DNA from: Uloborus plumipes
Taxonomy: Eukaryota > Arthropoda > Arachnida > Araneae > Uloboridae
Length of the DNA stretch: 64,000 bases
Direction: 5' to 3'
NCBI GenBank assembly: GCA_038373865.1
Contig: JAXGGA010001124.1
Span: 62,001 to 126,000, forward strand
Part shown: positions 44,310-57,450 of the stretch, piece by piece
Numbering within the stretch: the first letter of the stretch is position 1
Layout: every line of letters begins with the position of its first letter
Notes under the pieces: model-generated
Databases searched by the model: none
What the model was told of the DNA's origin: nothing
The model's input: the letters and a program-made list of their open reading frames with translations, nothing else
Made by a program: the position numbers and the translations under genes

Positions 44310-47300
44310 TAATGTGTATGTTTTGATTACTGTATTTATTAAATAGTTTTTAAGCTTCCGTTTTCTTTGCTTGCAGGCTATTTATGAGGGATTAGATTTC
44401 GCGGGCATTGAGCTTTGAGAAAACTCTTTCGATACGACAAATTTCTCCACAAGTTGAACAAGCTTCTCCATCAAATTAGTAGTCAGTAAGTAAAGTGCGA
44501 AACCTTCATAAAACTTTTCCGGATTTCAAAAATATTCTCACACAAAAAAAAAAAAACTAGAAATAAATGCCATGTGAGAAAACAATCTTCTAACTCAAAA
44601 CAAAACTTCTAAAAATAGCTGCACCCTTGACCTTGCAAGCTAGTTTTAGAAAACGTACTGCCCATAAATTGCACTTGACTTACAGTTTACATGATCTAGC
44701 AGGGAAATATGATGTTTTTTAACTTCTGCCAAGCTCTTATCTCCCGTTCATACACTTTCTAAAAGGTTTTTCCTGATTCCGAATTCCTCTTCCGTCTTAT
44801 AAAAATATTTTAATCTTCACAAAGAAGATAACAAAAATTTTATTTGTGAAAGTATGTAATACTTTGTGTTTGAAATATGCAAATAGTGTAGGAATGTGGA
44901 CTCAAATTCGGAGTGTTCCACTATGAAGTATGGAAATTGAAATACCAACGTTTCCATTCTGTCGCATTTTTTCCATTTTATTGCTAAGGTGTAATTTCAG
45001 AATCATAATGAGTTATGATTTATGGTTTTAGTGCCATGGGTGTTTTGTGAAGCGAAGACTACTTTTAGGTACTTTGACACAATGTTTGTTTTTAGCTAGA
45101 AAAAAAGCGTGATTCTTGTAACGAATTTTAAGTTTTTTTTTTTTTCTAATTTGCTAAATTAAAATTCGGTCCACTTTTCTCGTAACCACGTGTTTTCTAT
45201 GCAGCGAGGTCTCTCTCGGAACTATTAACAAAGTATATGTGTTTGTCGAAATATATCTTTTTCGTGAAGCACTTATTTCTTCTGCACTTCTCTTTAGCTT
45301 ATATAAGCGATTTTTATAAAAGGCCATGGTAGCGATGAAATATGCTGTTACCTTTATGATCGATCCTTATATCGTTGCGACCTTTTTCATATTAAGAGCT
45401 AAATTTTTGTAATAAATGATCACATCTAATATTATTCAGAAAACCACGATTCTCTGGAATAATTTGAACTAATTTTTAATGGTGGAATACATTGACAGCC
45501 AGCAAACAAGCCATTGACAATATGGGGCCGCTTCAATTGACTTCCCTTTCATGTACAGAAATGTTTGATAAAATATTACCTTACCTGTACAATGCCTTTT
45601 TTTTTAAGGAAAAAAAAACATTTATTGATCATTAATGTATTATTACATATATGTTTCAAATTGTTTTATTGAAATTTGTGGGATTTTTTTTTTAATTTTG
45701 TTTTAAAAAATAACCCACCAATCAACTGGAGTCAAAGAAACTGTGGGACACATTTTGTACCACTAGCCTGGAAAGAGTTTAGCAGAACCAATGATTGCGT
45801 ACGAAGATTCCTTTTCTGGAACACAAAAAAAGTTCGTATTTTAAATTGACGTTAATAATACGCAAAAAATGAAAAAAAGAAAAAAAAAAGAAAAATGTTG
45901 CCCTTTTTATACTTAAGGAGAACTATTTTTATTAATTCATTTTCAATTTTCAGTGCAACGGTGTTTCCCTTCTAAGTTGGTTCTTTGAAAACAAACTGTG
46001 GATCATCTTATTTTTATTCAAACTTTGACTTAACTAGTGAATAACCTAGAGCGTTGTAGAACCTGTCACCTACATCTTCAAGTAGAGTCCGAATTAATAG
46101 GACACGTATAAATATTAAAATAAAAAAGAAAAAAAAATAATAAACCTTTTGAGAATATCAAAAAAAGCGAACCAAGATCTAAAACACAGAAAAGCGAAGT
46201 CGAAAACATAAAAATTGAAAAAACAAAAGCAAAAAAAAAAAATCTTCAAAATACGGAAAAATTCAGACTGGAAGAAGATAAAAATGTCTTAATGCCAAAA
46301 TAAAAATCAAATATTAAAGTGAAGAATGTGAAACCTTGACAGGAGCTGAACCATTCTGGTAGTGCGAAGCCATGTGTGAGTTTTGAAAGTTCTGTTTTTA
46401 ACGTAATCGCCATCATATTTTAAGAGAAAAGATGAGAATTAGTTGTTATTCAGCACTTCCATTTATTAATAACCAAAAACGAACTATAGTTGTGCTGAAC
46501 CTTCAGGTTTTGGAATCTCCTCTCCTTAACATAATTTACCACATCTTTGAAGTGAACGTCTAGGAGCCGCTGATAATGTGCACTTCCATTTATTAATAAC
46601 TAAAAATATTTCCGCATTTCTATTACTTAAATGCATCAAGAAGATAAAAAGGCAGTTTTCCAATCACTTTTATCAGCGAAAAAAATGAAACACAGGGGAA
46701 GAAATAAGGGGCAAGTATTACCAGAGCAAGCATAATACCAAATTTCGCTGCCACGTTATTACAAGCTTTCTTATGTCATTTACCTCCTAGGCTCTATGTA
46801 GGCCCTAGGCGACTGCAAGGGAATATATCAGAATGCTGGATATCGATCGCTTGAATGATCGCGATTAATCACATCAGACAGACGAACATTTGTTCAGGGG
46901 GACAACCCTCCATCGTTCAGCAACATGTTGTGGTGATGTCCTTCTTCTTACCTGGAGGGTTCTTAATAGCTTGCTGGGAAAAATCCTCCATATGCTAAAA
47001 CAAGCTTCTGTAAATTACTGAATTAATTTTATTGTGGAATGACTAGAAAAGGAGTTATTACAAGGGTACATTATGAGCCCAAATTACAGGGAGGGTACAA
47101 GCTAATGAGCATCTAATGCTTGAAGAAATTACCACTAATGAAAAACATGGTCGATAAAAAGAGGAATTAAAAGCTTTTATAGCATTGTCTTAAACATGTT
47201 AGTCACAGTGTAATTAGTCTCTTTTTAATGTGGTCACTAAATGAATAGAAACTGAATACAAAGTATATCTTTAGATTCTTAGTTCTTTCAGAATGGTATT

Positions 47301-47780
47301 GTGCGTCTTGTATTGGCTATGGAAGCACTTATTGCAATGCCGCCTTCAATATCATTTTCATAAAAAGAAACTGAATTCGGTGATAACTGGGCAATTAATT
47401 TATCCTCGGCAATAAATTTTAAACACCGAACATTGATCTGAGGTAAAAAAGAAAATATCATGAATGATATCACGAACAGAAGGTATCAACATCATCATTG
47501 TAGGAAGACAGTTAAGACACATAGCAAACATTCCAAGGCGAAACGTATCTTAAGGGCTCGTCTTCGAATATTTCCAGTCCTGATGCTTTTCCAATTCATT
47601 AATATTTAATTTATTTCAGCAAGATATGTAAGCTGCACTGCTTTTGATACAAATTGGTATATTAACAAATAAGTAATTATACATCTTTAACTTCTACTTG
47701 GTGCTTGTATCTTAGTCATTTTGTGTTTTCACTGTATTTCTGAACGTATCAAAAACGGGAGGGTGAGGTGTACTTTGGCT
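44310..47780. other. No gene recognised; one conserved-looking island
   Basis: Mostly A/T-rich with purine runs (about 46105-46290). GCACTTCCATTTATTAATAAC occurs twice (46453 and 46579 regions). About 46750-47000 is balanced, repeat-free and contains ATCGATCG, GCGATTAATC and TGATCGCGATTAA words typical of homeodomain-rich regulatory DNA. No product is identified. Confidence 0.35.
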
Positions 47781-47784
47781 CTAC

Positions 47785-48113
47785 ACTGCAAAAATGAGAT
47801 GTTTTTACTGTATAATACAGCCAATTCTACAGTAATAAAATGTAAAATTGCTAGTTTCACAGTTTATTACTATGCGTTTTAGTTTAAAACTGGAACCTTT
47901 GCTGCCAGAATTATACTGTTTTTTACACTGCAATTTTATGGTAATAAACTGTAAAATTGCTAATTTTACATTAATAAACTGTTAAATTGCTAATTGTTCA
48001 GTAGTAAACTGTAAAAAAATTGCTTTGCAGTTTATTATTGTACTTTTAGTTTTTAAGCTGGAACCTCTGATACCAGCATTATACTGTAAAAACAACAGTT
48101 TATTTTTTGCAGT
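47785..48113. mobile_element. MITE-like element with ACTGCAAAAA ends
   Basis: ACTGCAAAAATG at the left is mirrored by TTTTTTGCAGT at the right, and the inner TTTTTACTGTATAAT and ATTATACTGTAAAAA also pair. Inside, two direct units (about 47868-47930 and 48031-48093) share AGTTT..AA.CTGGAACCT and TTATACTGT phrases. TTTACAGTAATAAACTG-like words recur. Target duplication not resolved; superfamily unknown. Confidence 0.65.
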
Positions 48114-48444
48114 ACATGATTCGTTTACAGCAGAAACTTTTTAGAAGACACAACGGACACAACGTTTTCTGCTAACCTTCAGAAGGCAGTTTTAAAATCA
48201 GTTTCAGCAGTATTGCATACTTGAGTATTTCGGCTTGAGTATTGGCAGTATTGCGTTCCCTATCGGATATTGTCGAAATTATTTAGATTAACAGAGAGCG
48301 TTGTGTCTTTTAAAAAGTTCAGACTAAAGAAAGACCTTAAGGTCAAAGTAATACGGTAGTCTTGTAAAATGTTGCAGTCTGGCCATCGATGCGATGAAAT
48401 CGCGAGCTCGTGGTTTACAGGTGGAAGCGGATGCATCTATTCTA

Positions 48445-48997
48445 TTAGGTTGGTGCGTATGAAATGTCGGATTCTCTTTACATGCGGACGTTTGTCTCCC
48501 TGTTTTCGTTATACTTTTGTCTTTGGCATAACCTCATTCATAGTCGTATTGTCCGTTGCCAGAGACTCATTTCAGCAAAATAGGTTTTCTCGAAGGTCTT
48601 CCCTTTTGTTATTTCTTTTGAGTTTATTGCCGATATGAATTCTGCCGACACACAAAACAATTGCGAAACTGAACGAACTGGAATATGAAGTTTTGCAGCA
48701 TCCACCATATTCACCGGATCTCTCGCCTACCGATTTTCATTTTTTCAAGCATTTAGAGCTGTTTTTAAGGGGCAAACACTATGAAAATGAAGACAGTCTA
48801 AAAAACTCGATATCAGAGTTTATTAATTCTAAAGACCAAAATTGTTTTAAGACAGGCATCTACGCTTTAAAATCTCGTTGGGAGAAGTGTATTGAAGCGA
48901 ATGGAGCGTACTTTGATTGAGTTAACAGCTTTTGAAGAAAGATATGCAGCTTTATACAATCACTTAAGAATCCGACATTTCATACGCACCAACCTAA
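48445..48997 (+). mobile_element. Internally deleted mariner
   Basis: A 553-bp element with matching ends TTAGGTTGGTGCGTATGA and its inverse (identity continues for about 30 bp), flanked by TA (48443-48444, 48998-48999). TTAGGTTGGTGC is a common mariner end. It keeps only the 3' part of the transposase gene. Confidence 0.95.
48650..48920 (+). pseudogene. Mariner transposase C-terminal fragment
   Basis: In frame: TIAKLNELEYEVL, then HPPYSPDLSPTDFHFFKHL with the third catalytic aspartate (the D of PTDFHFF), then LRGKHYENEDSLKNSISEF and a terminal RWEKCIEANGAYFD ending at the stop at 48918-48920. This is the standard C-terminus of mariner (DD34D) transposases. The helix-turn-helix domains and the first two catalytic aspartates are gone, so it is inactive. 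The frame has no internal stop. Confidence 0.93.
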
Positions 48998-49001
48998 TAC
49001 T

Positions 49002-51360
49002 TTGCACGGGTGATATGTTTACTTTCTTTTTACTTTGGATGCATTTTAACCTCCAAATTAATCAGTCACATTAAAGTGGACGCAGAACGTGCATCAAATT
49101 TTTCTTTTTTTCCACATTCTGACATAATCGTCTTAACTAGTCACTCACTAATTCCATGACAAACGTGACCATGCAGTAACAGAAAACCAAGAATGAGAAG
49201 TAAAATATATATGGTTTAAAGGTGTCACGATCGTGCAACTATATTAGAATGTCGTTGCGTCAGAAATCAGTTGTCGTATTTGAGGGATCCAAAAATATCA
49301 TAAAAAGTGTGAATGTGGTTTGCCACTCCAAAACGTGGTTAGAATTAAAGCTTTCACTACGGGACCTCTAAACACGTACGCGTTTGTCAACTGAGCCCAA
49401 TCTAAATTCAGATTCATCACTGATTATTTGGCTTCCCGGTAGCAGAAACAGCGTGACACTGCGACGTGTGTCGCAAATTTTTGGGAAAGTCTGCAAATTA
49501 TTTCTTATTTGGGGAAGAAAATAACCTGCATTTTTTTTTTTTTTTTTTTGCCAAAAAAACTAAATTCCAGCTAATGAAGATTTGTACCGTATTTTCTGGG
49601 ATATATGCCACAAGTAGCATGCACTTGTAACATTTTATTTTTAAGCATTTTTCGTTGTCGATTTAGGTATTACGATTAATCTAATATTGGTTCATCTAGC
49701 AGAGTATTTTTTTTTTAATTTTTAATCTAGCTCGCAGACTGCAGATTTTTGTACAAGGGGTGACTTATGTCTACTCTAAGTTCGATTCCAGCCTTAGTCG
49801 TACTAATCTCAATATAGACGACAGTAGGATTTTGCTAGCACAGCGAGTACCACCAAATTTTATTTAGTCAGAGTTAGCAGTGATACACCGACGCGAGTTT
49901 CCATTAAGAGCTGGTCAACGGATGGATCCTAACCAATTACAAAATCTGTATGTGTTTTAGATGATATTAGATGGATGTCTTTCACTGCTAATGGTTGTCT
50001 GAGGGCATCAAAGTGTCGTTTGAATGCACTACTTTTTATTCGTCACATCTTTACTGAGAGAGCATAGCGAAGTGGACAACTCTCCAGGCAGACTATTTAA
50101 CCTCTATCATTGCAATTATTTTCATACTCTAAAACTCCTAATATTGCCTTCGCTAGTTGCGTATTGTATCTGCGATGATAGATAAACATCTCCTTGCAAG
50201 ACGTTAACTACCGGCTGAGTATCTTTACAGAGAATATTGATAAGTTAGAAAGAGAATGCAAATATATATCTTCTATCAACCTTCCGGCAAGACGCAATCA
50301 ATCTACAACCCATCATTAGTCAATATTTACTTGACTTCTTAGGCCTGACCAGAAAGCTATGTAACGTTGAAAGGATTTAATGCGCTAATTTTATTGCAAT
50401 AAGTTCATTTGGTAACTAAAAATTACTCTACCCCCCTCCCTTCCCCTTCCTTTTTTTCTGAATAGTTGAAAAACAAATGTAAAACTTTTCCTCAATAACC
50501 GAGCCCTAATTGTATTGACGTAAATTGTAAAAGAAGAGCACTGAAAGATCGTGCTATTGTATGAAAAATCTATATTACGACTACTTGTATGAAAGCACAA
50601 ATCGTTCGAACATTCATCAAAATTCAAGCTAATATATTTACTTCCTATCAAATTTCATCAAAACGGAAAAAGAGAGGGAAAAAAAGTCATCGCTTTAGGA
50701 TACTCAACCCACTAAAGAGGTCAAAGTCATCTTTATAGCAAAACAGAGATTAGTCAACGGAGAAATTTCGTAAACAAATCGTAAAAAATAATGATATTTA
50801 ACTGCTCGGCCATCTGCACTTGCAGAATACAAGGAAGCCAAAGCAAAATATCTATTGTATAATTCTTTCAACCTATAATTAATCATTAATAAATGTAACC
50901 GCTGATTTTTTGAAATATCGCAGTTGGATTTGGAGCATGCGTATCATCGGCATCTACGTGTGCTTCCGATAATAAATGCATCGGATCTCCGGGCTCTAAA
51001 ATTAGGGTTCATGCTCACTCCGGCAATCAGGCCACTCCAAATGGTTTTGTTCTCCACTCATATTTTTATATCATCACGTACAAGAAACAAAATGGTGAAA
51101 ATGAACGTGTTCCGTTTCACCTCTGAAGAAAAAAAAAAAGACGATAATCGATAACCACACACTATAATACTGCCCCGAGGACTCGAATCGAATGTCGCTG
51201 AACGTCACTTGTTCCAAAACGGCCCCCTTCTTATGTGAAAGCGCAGTCAGGTAACCACGTCGCGAAATCGTTAATCAGGGGGTCCCTTTGGCGCGATCCC
51301 TTCTCCCTCCGTCTATAATTCGCTGGACATTTATTTTTGTCTTCCTGATCATGATTCGCA
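49002..51360. other. No gene recognised
   Basis: A T run lies near 49530-49550. About 49780-50350 and 50900-51340 are more balanced and without visible repeats. Short open frames such as 50924-51154 show no recognisable domain. Confidence 0.35.
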
Positions 51361-51371
51361 TCTTGATAAAC

Positions 51372-51995
51372 TTAAGAAGTTCGCTTCGTTACCGTTGCCT
51401 ACGAATTATCATGATTCAGGCACGTCGATTCGGTTTCGAATTCCATGTCATAAAGAATCTTTAATAAGAGCCACTACAATGTCCTCTAATAAGTTCCGTG
51501 ACCTTTAAGAAGATGTATGGTCTAGTTGGGGGGCGAATCTACAATGGTTTTCGGGGGACCATAGCACAATATTTTGTAAAGCACATGTTTTCAGAATATT
51601 CATATTGTGATTGAATTTTAAAAATGGCTGACTGTAGTGGAATGCAATTTGATTAAGTTAAGAAGTTCTTTTTGTTACCGTTGCCTACGAATTATCATGA
51701 TTCAAGCTCGTTGATTCGGTTTCGAATTCCATGTCATAAAGAATCTTTAATAAGAGCCACTACAATGTCCTCGAATAAGTTCCGGGACCTTTAAGAAAAT
51801 GTATGCTCTAGTTGGGGGGGGAGGGGGGGGGCAAATCTACAACGATTTCTGGGGATGTGATACAGTAAAAAGTATAAGAGTTCACTTTCCCCAAATATTT
51901 ATATTGTAATCGAATTTTAGATATGGCTCAAGTAAACAATAACCTAATTAAATTAAGAAGTTTCTCACGAATTATTATGATCTAGGCATGTGCTG
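51372..51995. repeat. Tandem duplication of about 290 bp, 2.1 copies
   Basis: TTAAGAAGTTC followed by GTTACCGTTGCCTACGAATT starts at 51372 and again at 51658; a third start at 51953 keeps only TTAAGAAGTTTCTCACGAATTATTATGAT before diverging. The first two units match closely through GGTTTCGAATTCCATGTC, AAAGAATCTTTAATAAGAG, CCACTACAATGTCCTC and TAGTTGGGGGG, then more loosely. No long open frame is conserved between units. Confidence 0.92.
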
Positions 51996-52379
51996 TGGGT
52001 GACCAAATTATTACTCAAATGCTGGTAATATTTTAGCTTAGGCTCACTTTTTGAAAAAAATAAACCACGAACAGTAAACTCTTTTCGTTCTGCATCGCTC
52101 CTGGTATCATTATTATTGTTTTTCAAACTGGAAACACTTTCAGTCTGCACCATTGTACAAAGAAGGGAGATTGTTGCTCTTTTAGTCACAAATGTGTAAA
52201 AACAGCCATTGTCACGAGGTTGTTTTAAGTATTTTAAAAGTATTTTCTCGAAAGTTTTGGTATCTGATACTATCAATACGTAAGTAATAATTACTACTAA
52301 AGAAATTTTGCTACAGTATCTGGTTGAATTTCAATATTAAATTAATAGTATAACGATACTGTTAAAACTATTTTTTTAG

Positions 52380-52740
52380 AGATAGGCAAAGCTTTAGACG
52401 CGTTCCCTAGAAATACATGTTCACAGAGAGCTATTGCAAATATAACATGTGTTTCTAAGTCAGTAGTTTGACGGAGTATAATTGAAATTGAACAAAACAA
52501 GTCACTGGAATCGGTTTGCGTATGCAAATGTGGAAGAAGAGGCATCACTGTTCGTACTTGCCGCAGAAGATATGTGCCATGCGAAAGTTTAACCCTTTCT
52601 ACAAGACAGTCTTTGTGGAACTGCTGAGGACTGGAATGGACCGGACCAGAATTTCTTCCCACAGGCGTCGTCTTACGAATGATTTTTTTTTCTACCAACA
52701 ATGCTAAAAAGTGGAGTTTTTGGGGAAGCATCTTAAAGAA
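52380..52740 (+). pseudogene. Tc1-like transposase N-terminal relic (plus strand)
   Basis: Plus-strand translation with stops gives CSQRAIANITCVSKSVV, then a CGRRGITVRT segment and a degenerate SSHRRRL stretch. This matches the first helix-turn-helix and the GRKRxTTxRT linker of Tc1-type transposases. Stops and frame changes break it and no catalytic domain follows. Confidence 0.7.
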
Positions 52741-52804
52741 GCATTAAAATAATCAAAATAGTTTCATTATTTGTTAATACCCTGTCTGCAAATAGTACTT
52801 ACGT

Positions 52805-53242
52805 GATTGCAGTTCTCAAAACTCATGTTTTGACGTTGTTTCGCCCACTTTAGTCACTTTTTCTTCATAGCCACAATGAGGTTTGGTTCTCTGGTCGGCA
52901 TCCCATTAGTTTATCTTCTACCAATTGTCTCCTGACAGTCACGGTGGACATTTCAGCACCCTCTTCGCTTATCCTCAAGATGAGACGTGCAACTCTTTAG
53001 CAATTTTTGATGCACATGTTCTTGTTGCTGGTAAGAGAAGTAGTGATGCATTTTCTGTCATATTTGCCTGCGAGAGAAGCTCCAATAACTCGTTTTAGCC
53101 TATTTTTAATTTTGATGCGTCCAACTATTGACTTCGAAACACATATGTTCGCAAAAGCACTCTGGGAATGGTTAGATAGCAGTAGCATTGCCTGTATTTC
53201 TCTACATTTTATATGAGACGCATCTGATGCCCTGTCTACCAT
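52805..53242 (-). pseudogene. Tc1-like transposase N-terminal relic (minus strand)
   Basis: Minus-strand translation gives HSQSAFANICVSKSIVGRI then DRKCITTSLT (53030-53180), and after a frame change ISEEGAEMSTVTVRRQLVE, MGCRP and, further on, MKKK and LKWAKQ (52805-52960). These are the two helix-turn-helix units and the start of the linker to the catalytic domain of a Tc1-type transposase. It faces the similar relic at 52380-52740, 3' ends toward each other; both stop before any catalytic motif. Confidence 0.75.
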
Positions 53243-53249
53243 TAAAAGA

Positions 53250-56200
53250 ACAGTTCTGACAGTATCGCGTTAAGCCATATACATGCCACAAATGTGATAC
53301 TCATTTTGTAAAAAGACATCTAGTAAATGTGACCATCATCAGCATCAACCCTGACATACAGTGACGATAACTGGCTTAGAGATCTAGAAAGGGAGCCATT
53401 AGTCATCTCTATCTTGGCCAATTAGAATATAAAGCTGTATGGGAGGAAAAATTTTCTCCAATCTCTTGTATGTTAGTACGAGTTAGACTACTCTAAAAGT
53501 AATGTAAAAAAAATTATATTTTTCCAAAAAAAAAAAAAAACGTTTAGCCCAGAAGCAAAATACAGGTAAATAAATTCCATAATGTCAAAAAATAAATTAA
53601 TTTAAACTAGTGTGAAGTAGGTGTAAAGGTATAATAATTCTAGTTAATCTGATCCGTGTTCAACCTTGGTATACTAAGTTTATGGAGAATTATTTTATTC
53701 TACAATATTTGCGCATATTTTATGGGTATTATAATGTTTTCGTTCTCATTCACAGCAAAAATTTCAAATAATTTACCAAAACTACAGTAAAAACAAAACA
53801 CAAATTTTAAAAGAAAAATTCTATCACGGATTTCGGATGTTTTCTCGATATTTTTACTATGCATAAAAAGTAAAAGGGTTGAAATTTAAAGTATAAAATC
53901 TCCACAGATTTAATAAATGGAAAAATGAGAGCATAGATTATGATATTTAATATTTTTCCGAATGAATGAAGAAAATTTGTGCTCGTATTTTTTATAAAAA
54001 GGATTTTAGTTTTGTTTTTTAGGTATTTATTTATTATTTTAATGTTTGTTAAAATGATTTCCATTCTTGTATTCCCATTAATATTACTTTCTTTTTCAGC
54101 AATTAACAATTAACTGAAATTTGAATAATGACTGAGTTATAAGTGCAGCAAATTATTTTAATTATAAAAAACCGTTTAAAATGAGAACACTTTTGTTTAG
54201 CTTCAGGTGAATTTCTTTTTTCTCTCAAAGATATTTTTAACGCCTTTACCTGTGTATTTCACGTATTTAAAATGAGAAATACCCCTCAAGGATTTAGTCA
54301 ATCGCAATTCCACGCCTTGTGTTTTTAAATTAGATTGAAATTTAGCATAATAGAAAATTATTTGGGGGTGGGGGATGAATAATCAATTGAAAATTTTGCA
54401 TTCTACTCTACAAATTTAATCTTTTTTTTAAATACAAACTGTTATACATTTCAAATTTTTAAGATCAAAATATTATCCCCCTCGTCTTTTCTTATCTTCC
54501 ACTTCATCCTTAGTGCTTTTTATTTAATATTTATTTATTTATTTTTACTGAAATTTATCCCTATAATGGTCATGTCTGTTTTTGTATAGTTACTGCTCCA
54601 GAATGAATTTTATAACTCCAAAATTATGTCAAAGAGTACTTTCCCTCCTTGAAGGAAAAAAAACTCCTCATTATGTCTCTAATCTCAAATATGGAATCAT
54701 TACCTTGTTAATTTCCCGATACCATATTTTCCAAGAGACGTCTGCCTACTTAGCTTTAAAACCTTTTAATATAAAAAGATCTCCAGGACTTGATAGCAGT
54801 TATGATTGACAAAATAAAATTTAATATCCTTAATAACAGGTCTTGGGACCATGATGTATGTCTTCATATTACCTCCAACTGACAGCATATAAACTTCAAA
54901 CGATTGCAACTTCTGGATTGATACCAACTTCCATTTACCGTTACTGAGGATCAGACGAAGAAGTTTTTATCGCAATTTTTTTGCAATCAAAAATCTCTCG
55001 TCTGCTCTGGAAATTATCAAATGAAGTGATCTGACACTGGGGCGATTAGAATGTCTCGAATGTCTTCTGCAAGAGCCAAAACTCACTCGTTTCGGACGAA
55101 TCAGCTAATTCCATCAGGGTGGAAAAATATGAATGGGCCTGTCGTGGTTTTTGACAAGATTATCCCTCTCTTATATTTCCGCAACAGGGAAAGCTGGAAT
55201 GATAATCTTGTCATTTGTTCAAACTGAAGAGGTATTTGTGAGGAAATATTTATCGAAATAGTCTTGTGCTTTTGATATAAAGTAGAGCGTCAAGATTCGT
55301 ACTAAGGGTAAGTTTGCTGGATTTTTGAAATGTTCAACCGGGACTCCGGAATAACCTCTCCTCACCCCACAATTTCACGAGAATTCAAAGGATTTCGGGT
55401 CAATTCAAGGGATCCCTTGGATATTTTTAGAGTGGTTTAGTGGGTAGTTTACTTTCAATGATATAAATAAATGGTTATTTATTACAAACTTAAACCAGGA
55501 GTAATAAAAAATTACAAAAGTATGCAGTTGCAAGCATTTTATTTGGAACATTGATATTTGTAAGTTACCTAAGTAAGAAGAAACCTTTTAAATGAGGAAG
55601 AACTATCTGAAAAATATTCACGTGACTTTTTTTTTTTTGGCTTGGACTTATTTTATTTTAGTTTTTTTATATAATTAAATATAATTTTTTTTGGCTTTAA
55701 TATTGTAAAAATCTTTACCATCTAATCCGATATCAGTTGTATGTATCAAGATTACAAATGCAACAGGAATTACCCTAAATAATCCTTCAGTTAAACTAGG
55801 AGTATTTTTAGACTATTTGGTCACCTATAATCAAATCGTATTCCAGAATGTAAAGTAAACCGGCCGGGACACTGGAATTTGTCGGAAAACCGGGACGTCT
55901 GGCAGGAATAATTATAAGTAGTTCGGATTTTCAAATTGTTCAGCTTTTTGATAATAAACAAGAAAATACCGTTTAGGGAAATAGTACGGATATTAATCAA
56001 ATGAAGTAGTTAGACAATATCTATGAACATTTTATGCAATATACGTTGATACCGATGCAATATTTACATAACACTACTATATGAAATTATATTTTTTTTA
56101 ACAAAATTAAACCAAACTTAATTCTTATTGTTTACTCAACATATAGAGGTAAAATTGAAAAATATTTACAATACTGTAAGCACCCAAGGGAACGAATGTA

Positions 56201-56652
56201 TAGTAGTTAAAACAAGGAAAATTGAATCAACTTGTAGAAAATACACTGACCTTATCCCTAAAAAGTGGAATTTATTTCTGGTCGGAAAATTGACCTAAAT
56301 TCAACAAAAAAATTACTGAATTTTTGATGAGAGGGTTTTGGAACGAGCGTTCGAGTTTTTGACATTTTGGGTTTTTGAAGCAGTATTGTATTCATTGCTT
56401 AGTCATACATTTCAGCAAGTTTCTGTTCAAGAAAATAATCCCATCTTGAACGAAAGAAATTGTTTACAAAGCAGAGTTTAATTTCTCAGAAAAGAAATGT
56501 CGGAAATCTGTTTTTAAGTAATATGTCCGTTAACCACGTATACTACCCACCGTGACTCTGAGGTCACATCAAATTTTTTTATATTTCCCTGTAAAAACGT
56601 CATTCATTTGGTGACCAGTGTGGCTTGAGTGGTGCAATATGGCTGCCTTATA
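53250..56652. other. No gene recognised
   Basis: A/T-rich with short open frames lacking known motifs. About 54930-55290 is somewhat balanced. No mobile-element boundary could be fixed. Confidence 0.4.
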
Positions 56653-56656
56653 TTAA

Positions 56657-57171
56657 CTCACTTATGCCCAGTGTCCTGAAAACGGGACGCTTGTTAGTTA
56701 CTGCATACAAAAACCTGTAATGGGTATATCCTTTTACTAAAGCTGTTTTTCACAAGTTAAATAGTCCTTCTTCCTGAGAAAACCAGTTGGAGCCACTATT
56801 TGGACATCAGAGTTTATTTATTGACAGCTATTTTCAGACAAATCAGTCAAGTAACGATCCAGCATGGGTAGCCACATAAAGTAATTTTTTTTCGCGAACT
56901 TATTTTTCATAAAATGAAACTATTTTAAAATGATTTGCTTAAAATGGATCACAGATGCCTTCTGTAATGTTACTTTGAAAAAGTAAAGTCAAGTAAGGTC
57001 GTATTTTGCTCACATATCTGCAAAATATCCCATAAACAGGAGTTAAATAACTTAATAAATATGGCAACGGCGAACTATTTTAAACCTAAAATGTATGTAA
57101 ACCATTCCAAGTAAGACTTTTAAGCAGATAAAAATTGAAAAAAATTGTTAAAAAACTTGGGCATAAATGGG
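56657..57171. mobile_element. piggyBac-type MITE in TTAA, second copy
   Basis: A 515-bp segment flanked by TTAA (56653-56656, 57172-57175). Ends: CTCACTTATGCCCAGTG and, read inward from the right, CCCATTTATGCCCAAG. A subterminal GTCCTGAAAACGGGAC hairpin follows the left end, as in the 509-bp element at 16348-16856. Similar length, ends and hairpin place the two in one family. No transposase. Confidence 0.85.
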
Positions 57172-57185
57172 TTAAGGCTGTTTTT

Positions 57186-57450
57186 CAAGGGCGGATGTAG
57201 GAATGTTTCAAGGCTATTGAGTTTTTCACTTACGCTTTACTACACATCCTAGTTTGTAAATGTTGACCACAAGTGTGTCGGTCTTCAATTTCGAAACGTT
57301 TTTTTCAGGAAAACACCAAATCTCCCTTTCCATAACATCAAAAATGCTTAAAAAAAGGATTTTTCAACTTCAATGTTGAAAATTTACGAAGGGAGAGTCC
57401 TTCAAGGGAGGGGTGATTGCCCCATCGCCCTTCCCTTGTATCCGCCCTTG
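57186..57450. mobile_element. Short hAT-like MITE with CAAGGGCGGAT ends
   Basis: CAAGGGCGGATGTAGG at the left and, read inward, CAAGGGCGGATACAAGGG at the right. A GGGAGGGGTGATTGCCCC block sits inside the right end. Flanking 8-mers share only the first five bases (CTGTT), so the target duplication is eroded or the superfamily is different. Confidence 0.65.

Noticed and set aside
52342..52731. 129-residue minus-strand open frame
   Set aside because: It is antisense to the Tc1-type relic recognised on the plus strand and has no domain of its own.
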